Of a stretch of 45,546 nt of DNA, positions 7,648 through 16,957 are shown in pieces. The position numbers and the translations under genes are program-made. The first letter of the stretch is position 1, and each line of letters opens with the position of its first letter. Origin of the DNA: CAYONP01 sp964405335 (GTDB taxonomy: Bacteria > Armatimonadota > UBA10988); the NCBI GenBank assembly GCA_964405335.1, contig CAYONP010000044.1, positions 1 to 45,546 of the forward strand, given 5' to 3'. The notes below the pieces were generated by a model. It was not told the DNA's origin, did not search any database, and worked only from the letters and a program-made list of their open reading frames with translations.

Positions 7648-10600
7648 CTACTGCCGCCGCCGCCCGCCGCGGGCCGTCGCCGGGTCGCCGGAGGTCATCG
7701 TGCCCACGTCACCCTCGACGCCCCGCCACGCGGCGGCGTTCCAACCCTCGGCCGGCTGCGCCGAAGCGGTGTGATAGACCTTCACCCGCGAGACGCTGAT
7801 CCCGTTGTCGATGGCATACAGTGCCACGTGGCCGCCGGCGAGCGGCTGCTCGTCGGGCAGGTCGACCAGCAGCACGTCGTCGACCCAGCCGCGCAGCCGT
7901 CCGCCGGCGCGCTCAAGCACCAGGTGGAACCAGTGACGGTGAAACTCGATCAACCCCTCGCCCTCGGCGTTGACGAACTTGAACCGCGCCTCGGCGCTGG
8001 TGTTGCGCCCCAGCTCGGCCCCGTTGCGCAGCAGCATGGTGCAGGTGTTGTCCTCGGCGGCGAAGCGCAGGTCGTAGCCACTGGCGGGATCGCTGCCGTC
8101 GCCGCACAGGACGACGCCGAGGTTGGAGGGATTGAGGTAGTAGGGCGCGACGTTGAGGTCCATCGGGATGCCCACATAGGCCTCGATGCGCACGTCGCCA
8201 GCGTACTTCTCTTTACTCCAGATCATCGGTCGCGCGTCGCGCTCGGCGCCGAAGAAGCTCCACCGCGGGTCGCACTTCCAGCGGTTGGTCGTCTCCCACA
8301 CCCCGCCGGCGGTCAGCCACTCAATCGGCGCGCGCTGGAAGGTGGTGTCCAGCACGTCCTCGGCCCGCACGGCCACGTCGGCCAGCTCGAGACCATCGCG
8401 CGCCGCCAGGCCGAGGTAGATCAACGACGGGTCGAGCGCCGCCGGCAAGGGCACCGCCAAGCGCAGCCGGCGGTCGGCCGCGGCGGTGACGTAGCCGTCG
8501 CGCAGGCCGAGCACCCAGGCGTCGACCTCGGCCGGCAGCTCGCCGCCGCCGATCGGCTTGCCGGCCAGCCGCAGCTCGACCGCGACCGCCTCGTCGTCGC
8601 GGCGGGTCAGCTCGGCGATCAGTCCGGCCTCGGCCGTCTGGCCGTCGCCGGCGAGGATCAGGCGTAGCGGCCCGCCGCGCAGCAGTGACGGCTTGAGGCC
8701 GACCTCGCGGCGGCCGGTGAACCGCCCGCGGTGCCAGACCACCCCGCCGCGTTCGGCGGCCTGATCGGCGCGCCAGGAGCCGCCGGCTTGGGCCCATGAG
8801 GCCATCAGCGCCTCTTCGGCGAACTGCGGGGCGACCGGCGGCTCGAACTCGAGCGGCTCCGCTGCCGGCAGCGGCTCGACCGTAGCCGAATCGAACGCCG
8901 TCCGCGGCCCGGCGCCGAGCAGGCCGAGCCGGGTCGGCGTGAAGTCGATCGCCGGCACGGTCCAGAGCCGCCGGTCATCGGCCTGGCAGCTCAGCAGGCT
9001 GTTCGCCAAGGTCAGTCGCAGGCGGTGCCAGCTCGCCGGATCGAGCCCGGCATCGAGTTCGGCGGCAACCTGCTCGCCGCCCTCGCCGAGGCGGACGAAC
9101 TGGAGCTTGCCGCGCCAGGCCGCCGGCGCGCCGCCGTCGCCCCAGCGTAGGGCGAACCCGTGGCCGTCGGCATCGAGTAGCGCCAGGCCGAGCCCGCCGC
9201 CGCCGGCCGCGCGGCCGACCGCCTCGAACCGCAGGTCTGACCAGGCCGGGTTGTGCGTGCTGACCAGGCCGGACTCACTGCGCAGCGCCAGCACGCCCGG
9301 GTCGAACCGGCCCGGCGCCGCGGAGTCGAGCCGCCACTCGCCGGCGTCGGCCTGCCAGCGGCCCGACGGGGTGTCGAAGCGATCGGCCAGCAGCCCGCTG
9401 GTGGCCACCTGCAGGTCGTCGAAATCGGCGAAGGTGACCCCGCGCGCCCACAGCCCTACCGCGCCCTGACCGCGCGGCACCTCGGCGCTGGAGAGCACCC
9501 GCCGGCCGTCGATGCTCACGTCGCACCGGTCGTCGGTGACCTCGACGGCGAGGCGGTACCATTGGTCGTTGTCCCACCCGCCGTCGGCGCTGGCCAGCAC
9601 CTTGCGCCGGCCGTTCTCGACGGCGACCAGCCGCCGCTCGCCGCCGCCGCCGTGGTGATCCCACTCAAACCGCAGCAGGTTGTCGGCATCGGCGACCAGC
9701 ACGGCCAGGCCCAGGCTGCCCGGCCCCTCACCGTCGGCGTGGCGCTCGCCGGGCCGCACGCTGGCGGCCAGTCGATACTCGCCCCAGAACCAGCGGCCGG
9801 CGACGGCCAGCGCCTGCTCGCGCACGTCGGCGGCGCGGTAGGCAAAGGGGTTGCTGCTGAAGTTCGGGTCGGGCCGCTTGTCCTCGTTGCGGCGCACGTT
9901 CTCGTCGCTCACGCCGCTGGTGATCCACTGGCCGGCCAGCGGACGCCAGTCGCCGTGCTCCTCGCCCGCGGCGCGCATGAAGTCGTCGGTGAACCAGATC
10001 TCCTCGACCGGCTGCACCGACGGCTCGGTGACGCGCAGTTCGCCGTCGACCGTCAGCTCGATCGGGCCGGTCTGGTAAGTGTCGTCCCAGCCGGAGTAGA
10101 CCGGCTCGCCGTCGTACAGCACGCGGATCCGCCCGCCGTCGCGGTGGAGCGTCACCCGCTGCGGCGTGTGCGCCGTCGGGCCGTCGGCCAGCAGCGTCTC
10201 GGCCGCGCCGTCGAGCCGGGCCAGGCGCAGCCGGCCGAGCTCGACGGCCAGCGCGTAGCCACTGCCGTCGTCGGCGGTGCAGAAACGCGCGGTGGCGCGC
10301 GCGTCGGCGGGGAAGAGCAGCCCGCCGGCCAGGCCGAAGGTCAGCTTCCAGGCCGAGGTTCCGGGATCGTCGAGCACCACCGGCACGCCGGGGTTGACCG
10401 GCGGCAGCTCGGGCATGGCCGGCTGGTCGGGCTCGGTCGGCGCCTCGACGGCGGGTAGCTCGCCGCCGGTCGGCGCGAGGCAGGTGACGTGGCCGTCCAT
10501 CGAGGCGACATAGAGCCGGCCGTCGGCTTCGACCGCCGGCCACATGATGCCGCGCAGGTGCGGGTGGCCCTCGCGCTGCTCGACGGTCCAGCGCCAGCGC

Positions 10601-11562
10601 AGCTCGCCGGTGGCCGCCTCGACGGCGCTGAGCGAGCCGTCCTTGCTGCCGGCAAACAGCCACGCACCGCTGACCAGTGGCGCGGCGGGGAAGGCATCGG
10701 CGCCGGCCAGGCGCCAGCGCTGCTCGCCGGTGTCGGCGGCGAGGGCGTAGAGGTGGTTGTCGAGCGAACCGAAGACGAGTAGCCCGTCGGCCAGGGCCAG
10801 GTTGCTCCAATTCGAGATCTGCGTCGGGTCGATCGGCGGTTGGTCCGAGCGCGACTCCCAGAGCACCGCTCCGCCCGCCGCGTCGAGGGCGTAGACGGTG
10901 TCGTCGGGCAGCTTGATGTAGACCCGCCCGCCGGCGAGCAGCGGCGCTGAATCGACGATGCCGCCGGCCTCGTACTCCCAACGCAGCTCGCCGGTGGCCG
11001 CGTCGAGGCAGTAGACGCCGTGGTCGAACGAGCCGGCGACCACCAGGCCGTCGCCGACGGCCAACGCCGAGCCCATGCGGTCGCCCATGGCATAGGACCA
11101 ACGCTGGGCGCCGGTGGCCGCCTCGAGACAGACGATGGTGCCCGTCTCGCCGGTGCCGGCGTAGACCAAGCCCTCGTGGATCACCGGCGTGGCATAGGCC
11201 AGGCCGTCGAGTTCGTACTGCCAGCGCACCGCGCCGGTGAGCGCGTCGAAGGCGCGCAGCAGGCGGTCGGTGCCGGCGGTCACCGCCAGGCCGTCACCGA
11301 CGGCCACGCCGGCGTAATGGACCTGACCGGTCTCGACCTGCCAGCGGACCGCGCCGTCGGCGGCCGAGACGGCCAAGATGGTGCCGTCGGTGCAGGTGGC
11401 ATAGACCAGCTCGCCGGCGACCGTTGGCGCGGCGTAGAAGCCCTGCGGGCGGGTGACCTGCCAGACCGGCTCGAGCGGCGGCGCGACGTCGGCGCGGCCG
11501 GCGACCGCGGTCAGGGCAAACAGCGCCGCAAGGCGGCGGACGATGGCGCCAGGGCTGGACAC
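7648..11562 (-). CDS. Giant secreted PQQ-type beta-propeller / LamG-like protein
   Basis: A 1304-aa exported protein. The start is a GTG at 11562 with GGGGAG ten bases upstream, giving a Sec signal ending near AVAGRA. Residues about 30-370 form a seven-bladed propeller: seven PQQ-type repeats end in motifs such as AATGELRWEYE and ADTGEQRWRL. The enzymatic residues of quinoprotein dehydrogenases are not evident, so it is closer to BamB-like scaffolds than to enzymes. The remaining 900 residues contain repeated concanavalin/DUF1080-like sandwich modules, each with a W-x-RL or WY-x-L core and an RRVL- or DRRL-type strand. The combination suggests an extracellular binding or adhesion protein. It is followed after 15 bases by the double binding-module gene. 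Confidence 0.85.
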   Translation of the reverse strand: MSSPGAIVRRLAALFALTAVAGRADVAPPLEPVWQVTRPQGFYAAPTVAGELVYATCTDGTILAVSAADGAVRWQVETGQVHYAGVAVGDGLAVTAGTDRLLRAFDALTGAVRWQYELDGLAYATPVIHEGLVYAGTGETGTIVCLEAATGAQRWSYAMGDRMGSALAVGDGLVVAGSFDHGVYCLDAATGELRWEYEAGGIVDSAPLLAGGRVYIKLPDDTVYALDAAGGAVLWESRSDQPPIDPTQISNWSNLALADGLLVFGSLDNHLYALAADTGEQRWRLAGADAFPAAPLVSGAWLFAGSKDGSLSAVEAATGELRWRWTVEQREGHPHLRGIMWPAVEADGRLYVASMDGHVTCLAPTGGELPAVEAPTEPDQPAMPELPPVNPGVPVVLDDPGTSAWKLTFGLAGGLLFPADARATARFCTADDGSGYALAVELGRLRLARLDGAAETLLADGPTAHTPQRVTLHRDGGRIRVLYDGEPVYSGWDDTYQTGPIELTVDGELRVTEPSVQPVEEIWFTDDFMRAAGEEHGDWRPLAGQWITSGVSDENVRRNEDKRPDPNFSSNPFAYRAADVREQALAVAGRWFWGEYRLAASVRPGERHADGEGPGSLGLAVLVADADNLLRFEWDHHGGGGERRLVAVENGRRKVLASADGGWDNDQWYRLAVEVTDDRCDVSIDGRRVLSSAEVPRGQGAVGLWARGVTFADFDDLQVATSGLLADRFDTPSGRWQADAGEWRLDSAAPGRFDPGVLALRSESGLVSTHNPAWSDLRFEAVGRAAGGGGLGLALLDADGHGFALRWGDGGAPAAWRGKLQFVRLGEGGEQVAAELDAGLDPASWHRLRLTLANSLLSCQADDRRLWTVPAIDFTPTRLGLLGAGPRTAFDSATVEPLPAAEPLEFEPPVAPQFAEEALMASWAQAGGSWRADQAAERGGVVWHRGRFTGRREVGLKPSLLRGGPLRLILAGDGQTAEAGLIAELTRRDDEAVAVELRLAGKPIGGGELPAEVDAWVLGLRDGYVTAAADRRLRLAVPLPAALDPSLIYLGLAARDGLELADVAVRAEDVLDTTFQRAPIEWLTAGGVWETTNRWKCDPRWSFFGAERDARPMIWSKEKYAGDVRIEAYVGIPMDLNVAPYYLNPSNLGVVLCGDGSDPASGYDLRFAAEDNTCTMLLRNGAELGRNTSAEARFKFVNAEGEGLIEFHRHWFHLVLERAGGRLRGWVDDVLLVDLPDEQPLAGGHVALYAIDNGISVSRVKVYHTASAQPAEGWNAAAWRGVEGDVGTMTSGDPATARGGRRRQ

Positions 11563-11703
11563 GAGACGGCTGCTCCCCAGCGGGGCGGCGCGCTCCGGCG
11601 CAGGCCGGAACGCACTGGCTCGCGAAAACCAGGACTCTCGCGCTGCGAGAGAGGTTCCAAGCGGCGGCCGCCTCGGCCAGGCGGCGCGACCCGCCGCGGG
11701 TAG

Positions 11704-11724
11704 GGCCCGTTCGCCGAACGGGCC
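11704..11724 (-). terminator. Hairpin after the kinase gene
   Basis: GGCCCGTTC (11704-11712), a three-base loop and GAACGGGCC (11716-11724) form a perfect nine-pair stem just beyond the stop codon of the kinase-like gene (11731). No T-run follows, as is common in GC-rich genomes, so termination is inferred from position. A second small perfect hairpin (CTCTCGC/GCGAGAG, 11635-11651) lies between it and the next gene start at 11562 and could be an operator. Confidence 0.5.
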
Positions 11725-11730
11725 GGCCGC

Positions 11731-12531
11731 TCAGACGCTCAGGACGTAGAGCGCCTCGAACCAGCGCAGGTTCGAGAGCGGTCGGCGGAAGCCGTAGGCA
11801 TCGAGGAAGGCGGTCACGTAGCGGGGATCGTCGAGGTTGTAGCGCAGCGTCCAGGCGCCGGTGACCAGGTCCCAGCGGCGGTCGGCATAGCCGCCGCGCG
11901 ACCAGTCCACCGCGCCGATGATCCGCCCGTTGCGCACGATGCTGTTGGGCAGGCACCAGTCGCCGTGGCAGAAGACCAGCTCGTCCTGCATGGTCGGCAG
12001 CCCGGCGCGCAACTCTGCCAGGAGCTCGGCGGCGGCGGCGCCGGGGCGGAACACCGGATCGTCGATCGGCTCGGCGACGTGTCCCGCGGCGACATTGGCC
12101 TCGGCCGCCGTCACGGCGTCGCGGAGCCAGTTCGCCGGGTACTCGAGGCTCGGCCGCCAGGCATGCACCGCGCGCAGCGTGCGGCCGAACTCGGCGACCA
12201 GTTCGGCCTTGGCGCGAGTCGTTTCGGCCGCGGCGACGACCGCCGCGAGGGGCTCACCCTCGAGGCAGGAGAAGAGGAACCAGCCGGCGCCGTCGACCTG
12301 GACCCGGGCCAGCGGCGAGGCAACGAAGGGCGCGTAGATCGACAGCCGGGCGAGCAGGCGCGACTCTCGGTCGAGCTCATCGATCTGCTCGGGCCGCTCG
12401 CCAATCTTGACCACGAACCGGCCCCGCTCGCTGGTCACCAGCCAGACGATGAAGTTGTCGCCGTAGCCCGCCCGCTCGCAGGCGAGCAGGTGGCCTGTGT
12501 GACGCGCGAGCTCGGCCGGAAGCTCGAGCAC
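11731..12531 (-). CDS. Aminoglycoside phosphotransferase (APH)-fold kinase
   Basis: A 266-aa cytosolic small-molecule kinase of the APH/choline kinase superfamily. The GTG start at 12531 has the strong site GGAGGA seven bases upstream; the longer open frame overlaps the divergent gene and is rejected. Key residues are visible: the ATP-binding Lys42 (FVVKIG), the partner Glu56 (DRESRLL), the catalytic loop HGDWCLPN with Asp191 and Asn196, and the metal ligand Asp209 in GAVDWSRGG. The order and spacing are those of active enzymes. The substrate cannot be predicted; chromosomal members phosphorylate sugars, amino alcohols or antibiotics. It diverges from the GH42-like gene at 12648. Confidence 0.85.
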   Translation of the reverse strand: MLELPAELARHTGHLLACERAGYGDNFIVWLVTSERGRFVVKIGERPEQIDELDRESRLLARLSIYAPFVASPLARVQVDGAGWFLFSCLEGEPLAAVVAAAETTRAKAELVAEFGRTLRAVHAWRPSLEYPANWLRDAVTAAEANVAAGHVAEPIDDPVFRPGAAAAELLAELRAGLPTMQDELVFCHGDWCLPNSIVRNGRIIGAVDWSRGGYADRRWDLVTGAWTLRYNLDDPRYVTAFLDAYGFRRPLSNLRWFEALYVLSV

Positions 12532-12647
12532 CTGGCGCTCCTCCGGGCGCGCCGCCCGACCCGGATCAGTTGGCGCCGGCCGCGGCGAACCCTCTCGCCC
12601 GACAGGAACTCGCAACCCGCCGGCGGATAGCCGCCGCGGAGGCTGCA

Positions 12648-14570
12648 ATGCTCCTCGCCGCGCTGCTCGCCCTGGCGACGCCCGAGCCGCCGACACTCAG
12701 CCGGCTCGGCGTGATCAGCGTGCATCCCGGCACCGTGCCGCCGCGCGACATCCGCCAGGCCCTGCGCCTCGGCTACGCGCTCAACTGGCTCGGCGCCGAC
12801 GAACAGGCCGCCCTGGCCGGCGACGGCTGCCGCTCGATCCACTTTGCACCGCGGCCTGGCGCCGAACTGCTCCACGAGGGGCTCGGCATCACGCGCGACG
12901 ACCTCGACCAGGACGCCGACGGGAACCTGGCCGCCGAAGGCTACCAGATGGCGACCTTCGACCCGCGCGTGATCGAGCGCTCCGCGACCATCCTGCGTGA
13001 CCGACTGGCGCCCGGCGCCAACGCCCCGTGGGTCGCCGCCGTCTCGGTGCCGTCGCCGATCAGCCGGTACGGCGAGATGCACTATGCGGTCAGCGAGCCG
13101 GGCGGCTACCTGACCTTCAGTCGGCCCGCGCAGGAGAGCTTCCGCCGCTGGCTGCGTGATCGCTACCTCACCGTCGAGGCCCTCTCCGAAGCCTGGGGCG
13201 AGCCGGTCGAGGACTGGGCGTCGATCGTGCCGCCGCGCGGGCCGCTGCCGGGGCCGAGCGGCATCGACCCACGACCGGCCTGGTCGGACTACCTGCACTG
13301 GTATAACGATTGGCTGCTGACGGTCACCCGCACCACGCTGGCGGCGGTGCGCGAGGTGACCGACCGGCCGCTCCACGTCACCCTCGGCGGGATGAAGGTC
13401 GGCTACGCGCAGGGCGTCTTCGCCGGCAATGTCGGGCCGACGGTCAAGCTGCTCGCCGGCCTGCCGCCCTGCCTGCTCGACGACACCGACGCGCAGACGC
13501 TGTATAGCCTGCGCTACACCTCGACCGCCTGTGCGCAATACGGCGTGAGGCTGATGTGCGAGCCGGTCGGCCCGCCCCACCTGAGCGAGTACGCGCAGCT
13601 CAACACCCTGGTCAACGCGCTGGCCGCCGGCTGCGAGAGCATCATCCTGCCGCACCTCGGCGAGCTCAACCAGGCCGACCACTTCTTCACCCGCGCCTGG
13701 GCCCGGCTGGCGCCGGTGTTCGACCGCTACGAGACCATCTACCAGCCCAGCGAGGCGGCGTTCTTCCACTCCTACGTCACCTCCTGGTACCGCGCCGACC
13801 GCCAGAACCTGGACGGCGTGATGCTCTACGATGCGACCAACACGAACTGGTCGCCCGACCCGTCGCGGCCGTCGTGGGGCCGCGCGCTCGGCTCGCCCGA
13901 CGTGCTCGACGAGCAGATGATCGCCGAAGGCGGACTGACCGGCCGCAGGCTGCTGATCATCCCCAACAGCGGCGTCACGGTGACCACCCGCGCGGCCGTC
14001 GACGCTATCGGCGCCTGGGTCCGAGCCGGCGGCACGCTGGTCGCCTTCGGCGAGGGCTGCCTGGCCTGGACGGTCGAGCCGGACCGGCGACTCGCCGCGA
14101 CGCCGGACCTCGCCGGCCTCCTGGTCGATCCGCCGGCGAGCCCCCGGGTCGAGCAGGCGCTCGGTCGCGGAACAGTGATCTTCTACCGCACGCCGGCCGA
14201 TCCAGGCAGCCACGACTGGTTCTGCCGCTCGATGGTCTATGAGCTGCCGGTGCTCGCCCGCCGGGCCGGCGTCCGTTCATGGTGCCGGATCGAGCCGCAG
14301 GGCAACGTGCTCTACTGCGGCTTGGACCAGCGCAGCGGCCGGCACCTGTTCGTCGCCGACCTGCTCACCCGCACCGAGCCGGTCACCTTCGCCGACGGCC
14401 TGCTGCAGCTCAGCTTCGACTCGCGACTGCGCGGCGAGGCCGAGCTGGTCGCGGTGACCGACCGGTTCACCCGCTGCACCGGCGGCGCGGCCGAGTACGA
14501 CACCGAGGCGCGCGTGCTGACGGTGCGGTTCACGCTACCGGGCAGGCTGGCGATCGAGGCTGGAGGGTAG
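12648..14570 (+). CDS. Secreted GH42-like beta-galactosidase-fold protein
   Basis: A 640-aa exported protein. The ATG at 12648 has GGAGG at 12638-12642 and starts a very short signal (MLLAALLALATPEPP). The N-terminal two thirds resemble the GH42 (beta/alpha)8 barrel, with the segment RPAQESFRRWLRDRYLTVEALSEAWG that follows the acid/base region in GH42, and a candidate Glu in RYGEMHY. Residues about 420-520 (GGLTGRRLLIIPNSGVTVT to AFGEGCLAW) match the class I amidotransferase-like trimerisation domain of these enzymes, and a C-terminal beta domain follows. Substrate unknown; some GH42-like proteins in these lineages may not act on galactosides. A family B repeat begins about 20 bases after the stop codon. 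Confidence 0.8.
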   Translation: MLLAALLALATPEPPTLSRLGVISVHPGTVPPRDIRQALRLGYALNWLGADEQAALAGDGCRSIHFAPRPGAELLHEGLGITRDDLDQDADGNLAAEGYQMATFDPRVIERSATILRDRLAPGANAPWVAAVSVPSPISRYGEMHYAVSEPGGYLTFSRPAQESFRRWLRDRYLTVEALSEAWGEPVEDWASIVPPRGPLPGPSGIDPRPAWSDYLHWYNDWLLTVTRTTLAAVREVTDRPLHVTLGGMKVGYAQGVFAGNVGPTVKLLAGLPPCLLDDTDAQTLYSLRYTSTACAQYGVRLMCEPVGPPHLSEYAQLNTLVNALAAGCESIILPHLGELNQADHFFTRAWARLAPVFDRYETIYQPSEAAFFHSYVTSWYRADRQNLDGVMLYDATNTNWSPDPSRPSWGRALGSPDVLDEQMIAEGGLTGRRLLIIPNSGVTVTTRAAVDAIGAWVRAGGTLVAFGEGCLAWTVEPDRRLAATPDLAGLLVDPPASPRVEQALGRGTVIFYRTPADPGSHDWFCRSMVYELPVLARRAGVRSWCRIEPQGNVLYCGLDQRSGRHLFVADLLTRTEPVTFADGLLQLSFDSRLRGEAELVAVTDRFTRCTGGAAEYDTEARVLTVRFTLPGRLAIEAGG

Positions 14571-14589
14571 CGTGTGTAGACCTTCAGGC

Positions 14590-14639
14590 AGGGGCAGGTC
14601 TCAGACCTGACCGCCGGCGAGCTGATCCGCTCTGGAAGC
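14590..14639. repeat. Bipartite palindromic repeat, family B, copy 2 (inverted)
   Basis: This is the inverse of the copy at 4577-4626. The 20-mer is at 14590-14609, the 14-base spacer at 14610-14623, and the 16-mer (GATCCGCTCTGGAAGC) at 14624-14639. Both conserved blocks are identical to copy 1 while the spacer differs. It lies just after the stop codon of the GH42-like gene, so it could also serve as its terminator. Confidence 0.8.
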
Positions 14640-14717
14640 GGGTTCGTCGCCACTCGGGCGGGTCGGAGACGTCCCTCCGGCACCATACGCGTGAGTCTAG
14701 CGCTGACATCAGTGGAT

Positions 14718-14795
14718 GGTTCCGCTGGCGGCTTGCCCGCCAGTGCTGTCCAGAAGCCCGTCGGCGGCACTGGCGGACAAGCCGCCAGTGGCACC
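14718..14795. repeat. Family A inverted doublet (REPIN-like)
   Basis: Two 29-base arms, 14718-14746 and 14767-14795, are inverted copies of one another with three mismatches, separated by 20 bases. Each arm is itself a palindrome (core TGGCGG-ACAAG-CCGCCA). Together with the family B copy it accounts for most of the gene-free 14571-14869. A half copy is at 1-24. No transposase is nearby. Confidence 0.85.
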
Positions 14796-14869
14796 GCGAT
14801 GCGGACTATGGGCCCAAAGTCAACGCCACCGCCCTACGGCAACTCCCTCGCTCGTCAGGGTAGCCGCGG

Positions 14870-16822
14870 TCAGCGCCCGAGCGACGCGCGCAGGCGCTCG
14901 ACCAGCGCCGCCAGCCGTTCCCGGTTGGCCTGGCTCGGGACGAACTTGAACATCGGCGGCGTGTTGCCCGCTTCGGTCGAGCGCAGAACCTCCGGCCGGA
15001 GCGCCTCGGGCACCGCCTCGACGGTCAACAGCGGCACGCCCGGCGGCGGTTCCTCGCCCGGGGCGACGATGACCACCCCGAGCTCGAGCGCGCGCAGCGC
15101 CTTGTAGAGCAGCATCAGCCGCCCGGGGTCGGGCTCGCCCCGGCCGGGCAGTGGCGGGACCATGGGGTGCCGCACGGCGACCTCGATCGGCGGCGTGGTG
15201 CCGGACAGTTCGCTCAGTCGCGCCTTCGCCGCGGCGACCATGGCGCGGGTGTCGGCGATGGGCCAGCCGTCGCCGAAGCTGTAGTCGGGCACGAACTTGT
15301 CGTACCAGCCGTAGTAGACCACGCCGCGCGCGCCCGCCTCGATGCCCGCCAGCGTGGTCGCGGTCATCGCCTCGCGGCCGACGTGGATGCCGGCGGTGAA
15401 GTCCTGCAGGTCGATCAGCCACGGCTCGCCGTGCCGCCGCACCGCATCGACCGCCGCCGTGACATGGTGGAAGTCGCCGTCGGCGGAGGCCAACTGCATG
15501 CCCAGCCCGTCGTACTGTCGTGCGGCGAAGACCCGGTGCGGGTGGACGTGCGTGCCGTAGCTGTCGTCCCAGCCGAAGGGCGAGGCGAAGCTCATGGTCA
15601 GGTAGGTCACGATCGGCCGCTGGTCGACGGCACGGATTCGGTCGGCGATGCCGCCGATGAACTCGGCCACCGCGCCGCCCATGAAGTCGAACCAGTCGTC
15701 GACCCAGCGGTCGCTAAGGCGCAGCGTGTCGCGCCGGTGGTAGTCGATCGTCGCCACGCCGCCGGCGATCTCGTAGCTCGCCTGCTCGGGCTCGGGCGAG
15801 AGCCAGGTCTGGGTGATCCAGCCCTGGTCGACCGGCCGCTCAGCCGTCTCGCCCTCGGGTCCGAAGCGCGGGCCACGGAACTGCGTCCGCCCGACGGCGC
15901 AGGTCTTGAGCAGCAGCCAGGCGCGCTGCGCGCCGGCCGGGGCGGTGTCGCTGACGGCGATCGGCGCCCAGCCCGCACCGGCGGTCATGGTCGAGTTGAC
16001 CACCCGCAGCGGCGCCGGCGCGTCGCCGAGCCAGGCAATCTGAACATAGGCCGCGCCACGCTGCCGATCGGTCACCCTCGCCTCGGCCTCAAGGGTGTAG
16101 CGCCGGCCGGGCTCGACCGGGATATGCTCGCCGCTGGTCATCAGGCAGCCGTCGAACCGCTCGTCGAGGGCCACCAGCTCGGCGAAGTGGTCGCGCCCGG
16201 CACCGCCCTCGAGGATCACCGGCGGGCGGCCGAGCGGCCCGTCGCCCGGCAGACCCCAGGCGCGCCGCGCGGCGCTGCGACTGCCGTAGCGGGCGATCAT
16301 CGCCGCCTCGAACGCTGCGCGATCGAGTTCGCCGTGGGCGTGCAGGTCGGGGTACCACCACTCGCAGCCGTTGTTGTAGGCCAGGATGCGGTCGGACTTG
16401 GGGTGATCGCGCAAGTAGCGCGTCGACCGCGCCACGAAGTCATCGATGCGACGGTGGTAGAGCGGCGAGAAGAGGCACGGATCGGGCGCTTCGCTGCCGC
16501 CCGGCCCGGCGGTCATTTCGCCAGCGGCGCGGCATTCGGCGCGGAGCCAATTGGGCGCGTGCGCCGGGCCGACCTCGAAGACGTACATCAGCCGCACATT
16601 CTGCGCCTCGGCCCAGTCGAGCTGCTGGTCGAGCGAGCTGAAGTCCCAGCTCTCGGCGTCGGGCTGGACCGTCGCCCACGAGACGCGCACCAGCGCGAGC
16701 GTCGCGCCCGATTCGGCATACTGGGGCGATTCGAGCGCCAGGAACGGCGTGTGATCGACAAACCCGACCCACGGCCCACCCGGCACGGCCAGCGGCAGCG
16801 AGCAGATGAGGACGGCCAACAC
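14870..16822 (-). CDS. Secreted GH42-like glycosidase with inserted binding module
   Basis: A 650-aa exported protein. I choose the GTG at 16822: GGGGAG lies six bases upstream and the signal (LAVLICSLPLAVPGG) follows at once; the open frame further upstream enters the inverted-repeat element. The barrel shows GH42-type motifs: an early FSSLDQQLDWAEAQNVRLM segment and YNNGCEWWYPD with Glu154 as candidate acid/base. Residues about 230-330 (GEHIPVEPGRRYTLEAEARV to LLLKTC) look like an inserted carbohydrate-binding module. The barrel then resumes (FGWDDSYGTHVHPHRV, GVVYYGWYDKF). The C-terminal part resembles an amidotransferase-like fold. Substrate unknown. It is co-directional with the LamG-like gene upstream, but the 83-to-85-base inverted-repeat element separates them. 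Confidence 0.75.
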   Translation of the reverse strand: MLAVLICSLPLAVPGGPWVGFVDHTPFLALESPQYAESGATLALVRVSWATVQPDAESWDFSSLDQQLDWAEAQNVRLMYVFEVGPAHAPNWLRAECRAAGEMTAGPGGSEAPDPCLFSPLYHRRIDDFVARSTRYLRDHPKSDRILAYNNGCEWWYPDLHAHGELDRAAFEAAMIARYGSRSAARRAWGLPGDGPLGRPPVILEGGAGRDHFAELVALDERFDGCLMTSGEHIPVEPGRRYTLEAEARVTDRQRGAAYVQIAWLGDAPAPLRVVNSTMTAGAGWAPIAVSDTAPAGAQRAWLLLKTCAVGRTQFRGPRFGPEGETAERPVDQGWITQTWLSPEPEQASYEIAGGVATIDYHRRDTLRLSDRWVDDWFDFMGGAVAEFIGGIADRIRAVDQRPIVTYLTMSFASPFGWDDSYGTHVHPHRVFAARQYDGLGMQLASADGDFHHVTAAVDAVRRHGEPWLIDLQDFTAGIHVGREAMTATTLAGIEAGARGVVYYGWYDKFVPDYSFGDGWPIADTRAMVAAAKARLSELSGTTPPIEVAVRHPMVPPLPGRGEPDPGRLMLLYKALRALELGVVIVAPGEEPPPGVPLLTVEAVPEALRPEVLRSTEAGNTPPMFKFVPSQANRERLAALVERLRASLGR

Positions 16823-16869
16823 AACCCTCTCCCCACCACCGATGCACCACCCGCAGGCGGTCCCCTCCT

Positions 16870-16954
16870 CGGGGTCAGGTCTCACGATCATGTTATCTGT
16901 TACAGCACTGCCGCGGTGCTGTAACCGACAGCGTGGAATCGAGACCTGACCCCG
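16870..16954. repeat. MITE-like inverted-repeat element with inner hairpin
   Basis: Perfect 14-base terminal inverted repeats (CGGGGTCAGGTCTC at 16870-16883, GAGACCTGACCCCG at 16941-16954) enclose a second perfect hairpin: GTTACAGCAC (16899-16908), a seven-base loop, GTGCTGTAAC (16916-16925). The outer arms share the GGTCTC/GAGACC core with family B. It lies between two co-directional genes, three bases from the stop codon of one and about 50 bases upstream of the start of the next. Confidence 0.85.
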
Positions 16955-16957
16955 GGG

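Noticed and set aside
12435..14213. A 592-residue minus-strand frame overlapping the GH42-like gene
   Set aside because: Low-complexity Arg/Gly/Ala translation with no motif; the plus-strand frame has an ideal ribosome site, a signal and GH42 landmarks.
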